From NCBI GenBank assembly GCA_035325705.1, contig DAOKZI010000020.1:18018-82017 (forward strand): 64,000 nucleotides of DNA, written 5' to 3'. The notes under the pieces are model-generated. The model saw nothing but the letters and a program-made list of their open reading frames with translations, searched no databases and was not told where the DNA came from. The stretch is from Ga0077536 sp035325705. GTDB taxonomy: Bacteria; Pseudomonadota; Gammaproteobacteria; Ga0077536. Positions 62,987 to 64,000 of the stretch are shown here, piece after piece. A program made the position numbers and the translations under genes. Position 1 is the first letter of the stretch, and the number at the start of each line of letters is the position of its first letter.

Positions 62987-64000
62987 ATGAGCCTGCACAT
63001 GAGCCTCGCGGAGCTCGAAGCGCGCGGCGATTTCGTGCGCCGTCACCTCGGCCCGACGCGCACGCAGGTCGGGCTGATGCTATCGGCGCTGGGCCTGGAG
63101 TCGCTGGAGGAACTGATTGCACGCGCGGTGCCGGACTCGATCCTCGCGCGCGCGCCGCTGGCCCTGACCGAGACCGTCAGCGAACGCACCGTGCTGACGC
63201 ACCTGGACGCGATGCGCGCGCGCAATCGCGTCAACGTGTCGATGATCGGCATGGGCTTTTACGGCACGCTGATGCCCGAGGTCATCAAGCGCAACGTGCT
63301 GGAGAATCCCGGCTGGTACACGGCCTATACGCCCTACCAGGCCGAGATCAGCCAGGGCAGGCTCGAAGCCCTGCTCAATTTCCAGCAGATGGTGCTCGAC
63401 TTGACCGGCATGGAGATCGCGAACGCCTCGATGCTGGACGAGGCGACGGCGGCGGCGGAAGCGATGGCGATGGCGCGGCGGCTCGCGAAACCGGCGAGCA
63501 TGCGTTTCCTCGTCGATGCCGACTGCCATCCGCAGACGATCGCGGTGGTGAAGACGCGCGCCCGCCACTTCGGCATCGAGGTCGTCGTCGCGGCGCCGGA
63601 AGCCGCGCTGCAGGACGGCGAGTGGTTCGGTGCCCTGGTGCAGTATCCGGGCTCGAGCGGCGCGGTGCGCGACTGGAGCGCGTTCATCGCCGCCGCCCAC
63701 GCGGCGGGGACGCTCGTCACCGTCGCGGCCGATCCGCTCGCGCTGGTGCTGCTGAAGCCGCCGGGCGAGATGGGCGCCGACATCGTCGTCGGCAGCGCGC
63801 AGCGCTTCGGCGTGCCGATGGGCTACGGCGGGCCGCACGCGGCCTTCTTCGCGACGCGCGAGCGCTACGTGCGCTCGATGCCGGGGCGCGTGATCGGCGT
63901 CTCGCGCGATCGCGAAGGGCAGACCGCGCTGCGCATGGCGCTGCAGACGCGCGAGCAGCACATCCGGCGCGAGAAGGCGACGAGCAACATCTGCACCGCG
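62987..64000 (+). CDS. gcvP: glycine cleavage system P protein (partial, long form)
   Basis: The first 338 residues of the PLP-dependent glycine decarboxylase are present before the window ends. The start DFVRRHLGPTRTQVGLML, NPGWYTAYTPYQAEISQGR, LLDEATAAAEAMAMARR-type (here MLDEATAAAEAMAMA) and GSAQRFGVPMGYGGPHAAFF follow the single-chain long GcvP of gammaproteobacteria, not the split GcvPA/PB type. ATG 62987 has GAGGAA upstream. Confidence 0.96.
   Translation, partial: MSLHMSLAELEARGDFVRRHLGPTRTQVGLMLSALGLESLEELIARAVPDSILARAPLALTETVSERTVLTHLDAMRARNRVNVSMIGMGFYGTLMPEVIKRNVLENPGWYTAYTPYQAEISQGRLEALLNFQQMVLDLTGMEIANASMLDEATAAAEAMAMARRLAKPASMRFLVDADCHPQTIAVVKTRARHFGIEVVVAAPEAALQDGEWFGALVQYPGSSGAVRDWSAFIAAAHAAGTLVTVAADPLALVLLKPPGEMGADIVVGSAQRFGVPMGYGGPHAAFFATRERYVRSMPGRVIGVSRDREGQTALRMALQTREQHIRREKATSNICTA

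Overview
The window reads as a high-GC Gram-negative genome, most likely a gammaproteobacterium. The evidence is LpxH and AmpD, long-form GcvP after gcvT and gcvH, the ppsR/ppsA pair, adjacent prfB and lysS, and homodimeric-type aceE with aceF. Finer placement is not supported. The sequence contains one 100-base run of N (59376-59475), so it is a scaffold. Two genes are cut by the window ends: a thiolase-like gene at the left and gcvP at the right.

Bases 1-17529 hold one minus-strand catabolic cluster. In transcription order it encodes a hydantoinase-type ketone carboxylase with the gene order of acetophenone carboxylase (HyuA-like, small zinc-ribbon subunit, second HyuA-like, HyuB-like, epsilon-like). 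These are followed by an acyl-CoA ligase, an SDR and a MaoC hydratase (a split MFE-2 pair), a MenB/BadI-like crotonase, an acyl-CoA dehydrogenase, a MalT-type LuxR regulator and a thiolase-fold protein without the usual catalytic residues. The set suggests ATP-dependent carboxylation of a ketone, CoA activation of the beta-keto acid, carbon-carbon cleavage (perhaps ring opening) and beta-oxidation. The substrate is unknown. The cluster looks less GC-rich than the rest and lacks the repeats that fill later intergenic spaces.

Bases 17769-25838 hold small stress-type genes (CsbD, a lipoprotein), a LysR regulator divergent from a cupin, a DUF1330 protein, a DksA/TraR-type zinc finger followed by a 110-base tandem repeat, prfB with its programmed frameshift, and lysS. 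Then comes a three-gene copper-type RiPP operon of the HvfABC/bufferin kind: a precursor with four EGxCG motifs, a DUF692 enzyme and a DUF2063 partner.

Bases 26129-38077 are mostly housekeeping: a GGDEF/EAL-like membrane protein with degenerate motifs and a CRP-like palindrome upstream, argG, an alpha/beta hydrolase, a Nudix hydrolase, aceF, aceE and an M17 aminopeptidase. Bases 38525-44594 form an eight-gene minus-strand operon headed by an MmgE/PrpD protein, with 4-base stop/start overlaps at four junctions.

Bases 44888-58829 carry a secreted hydratase-fold protein, a membrane permease, ppsR/ppsA, mtdA and fchA, nadC divergent from an egtD-type methyltransferase, ampD, ppiB-lpxH and four tRNAs (Pro, Arg, His, Lys). 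After the gap there is an MmgE/PrpD remnant, an alpha/beta hydrolase and gcvT-gcvH-gcvP. The mtdA/fchA pair could process the methylene-tetrahydrofolate made by glycine cleavage.

From 19.7 kb on, almost every large intergenic space is filled by three palindromic repeat families: GTAGCCCGG REP-like elements, a GTAGGTTGGGCTGACG family, and CACGGAGGACACGG arms that often enclose the other two.
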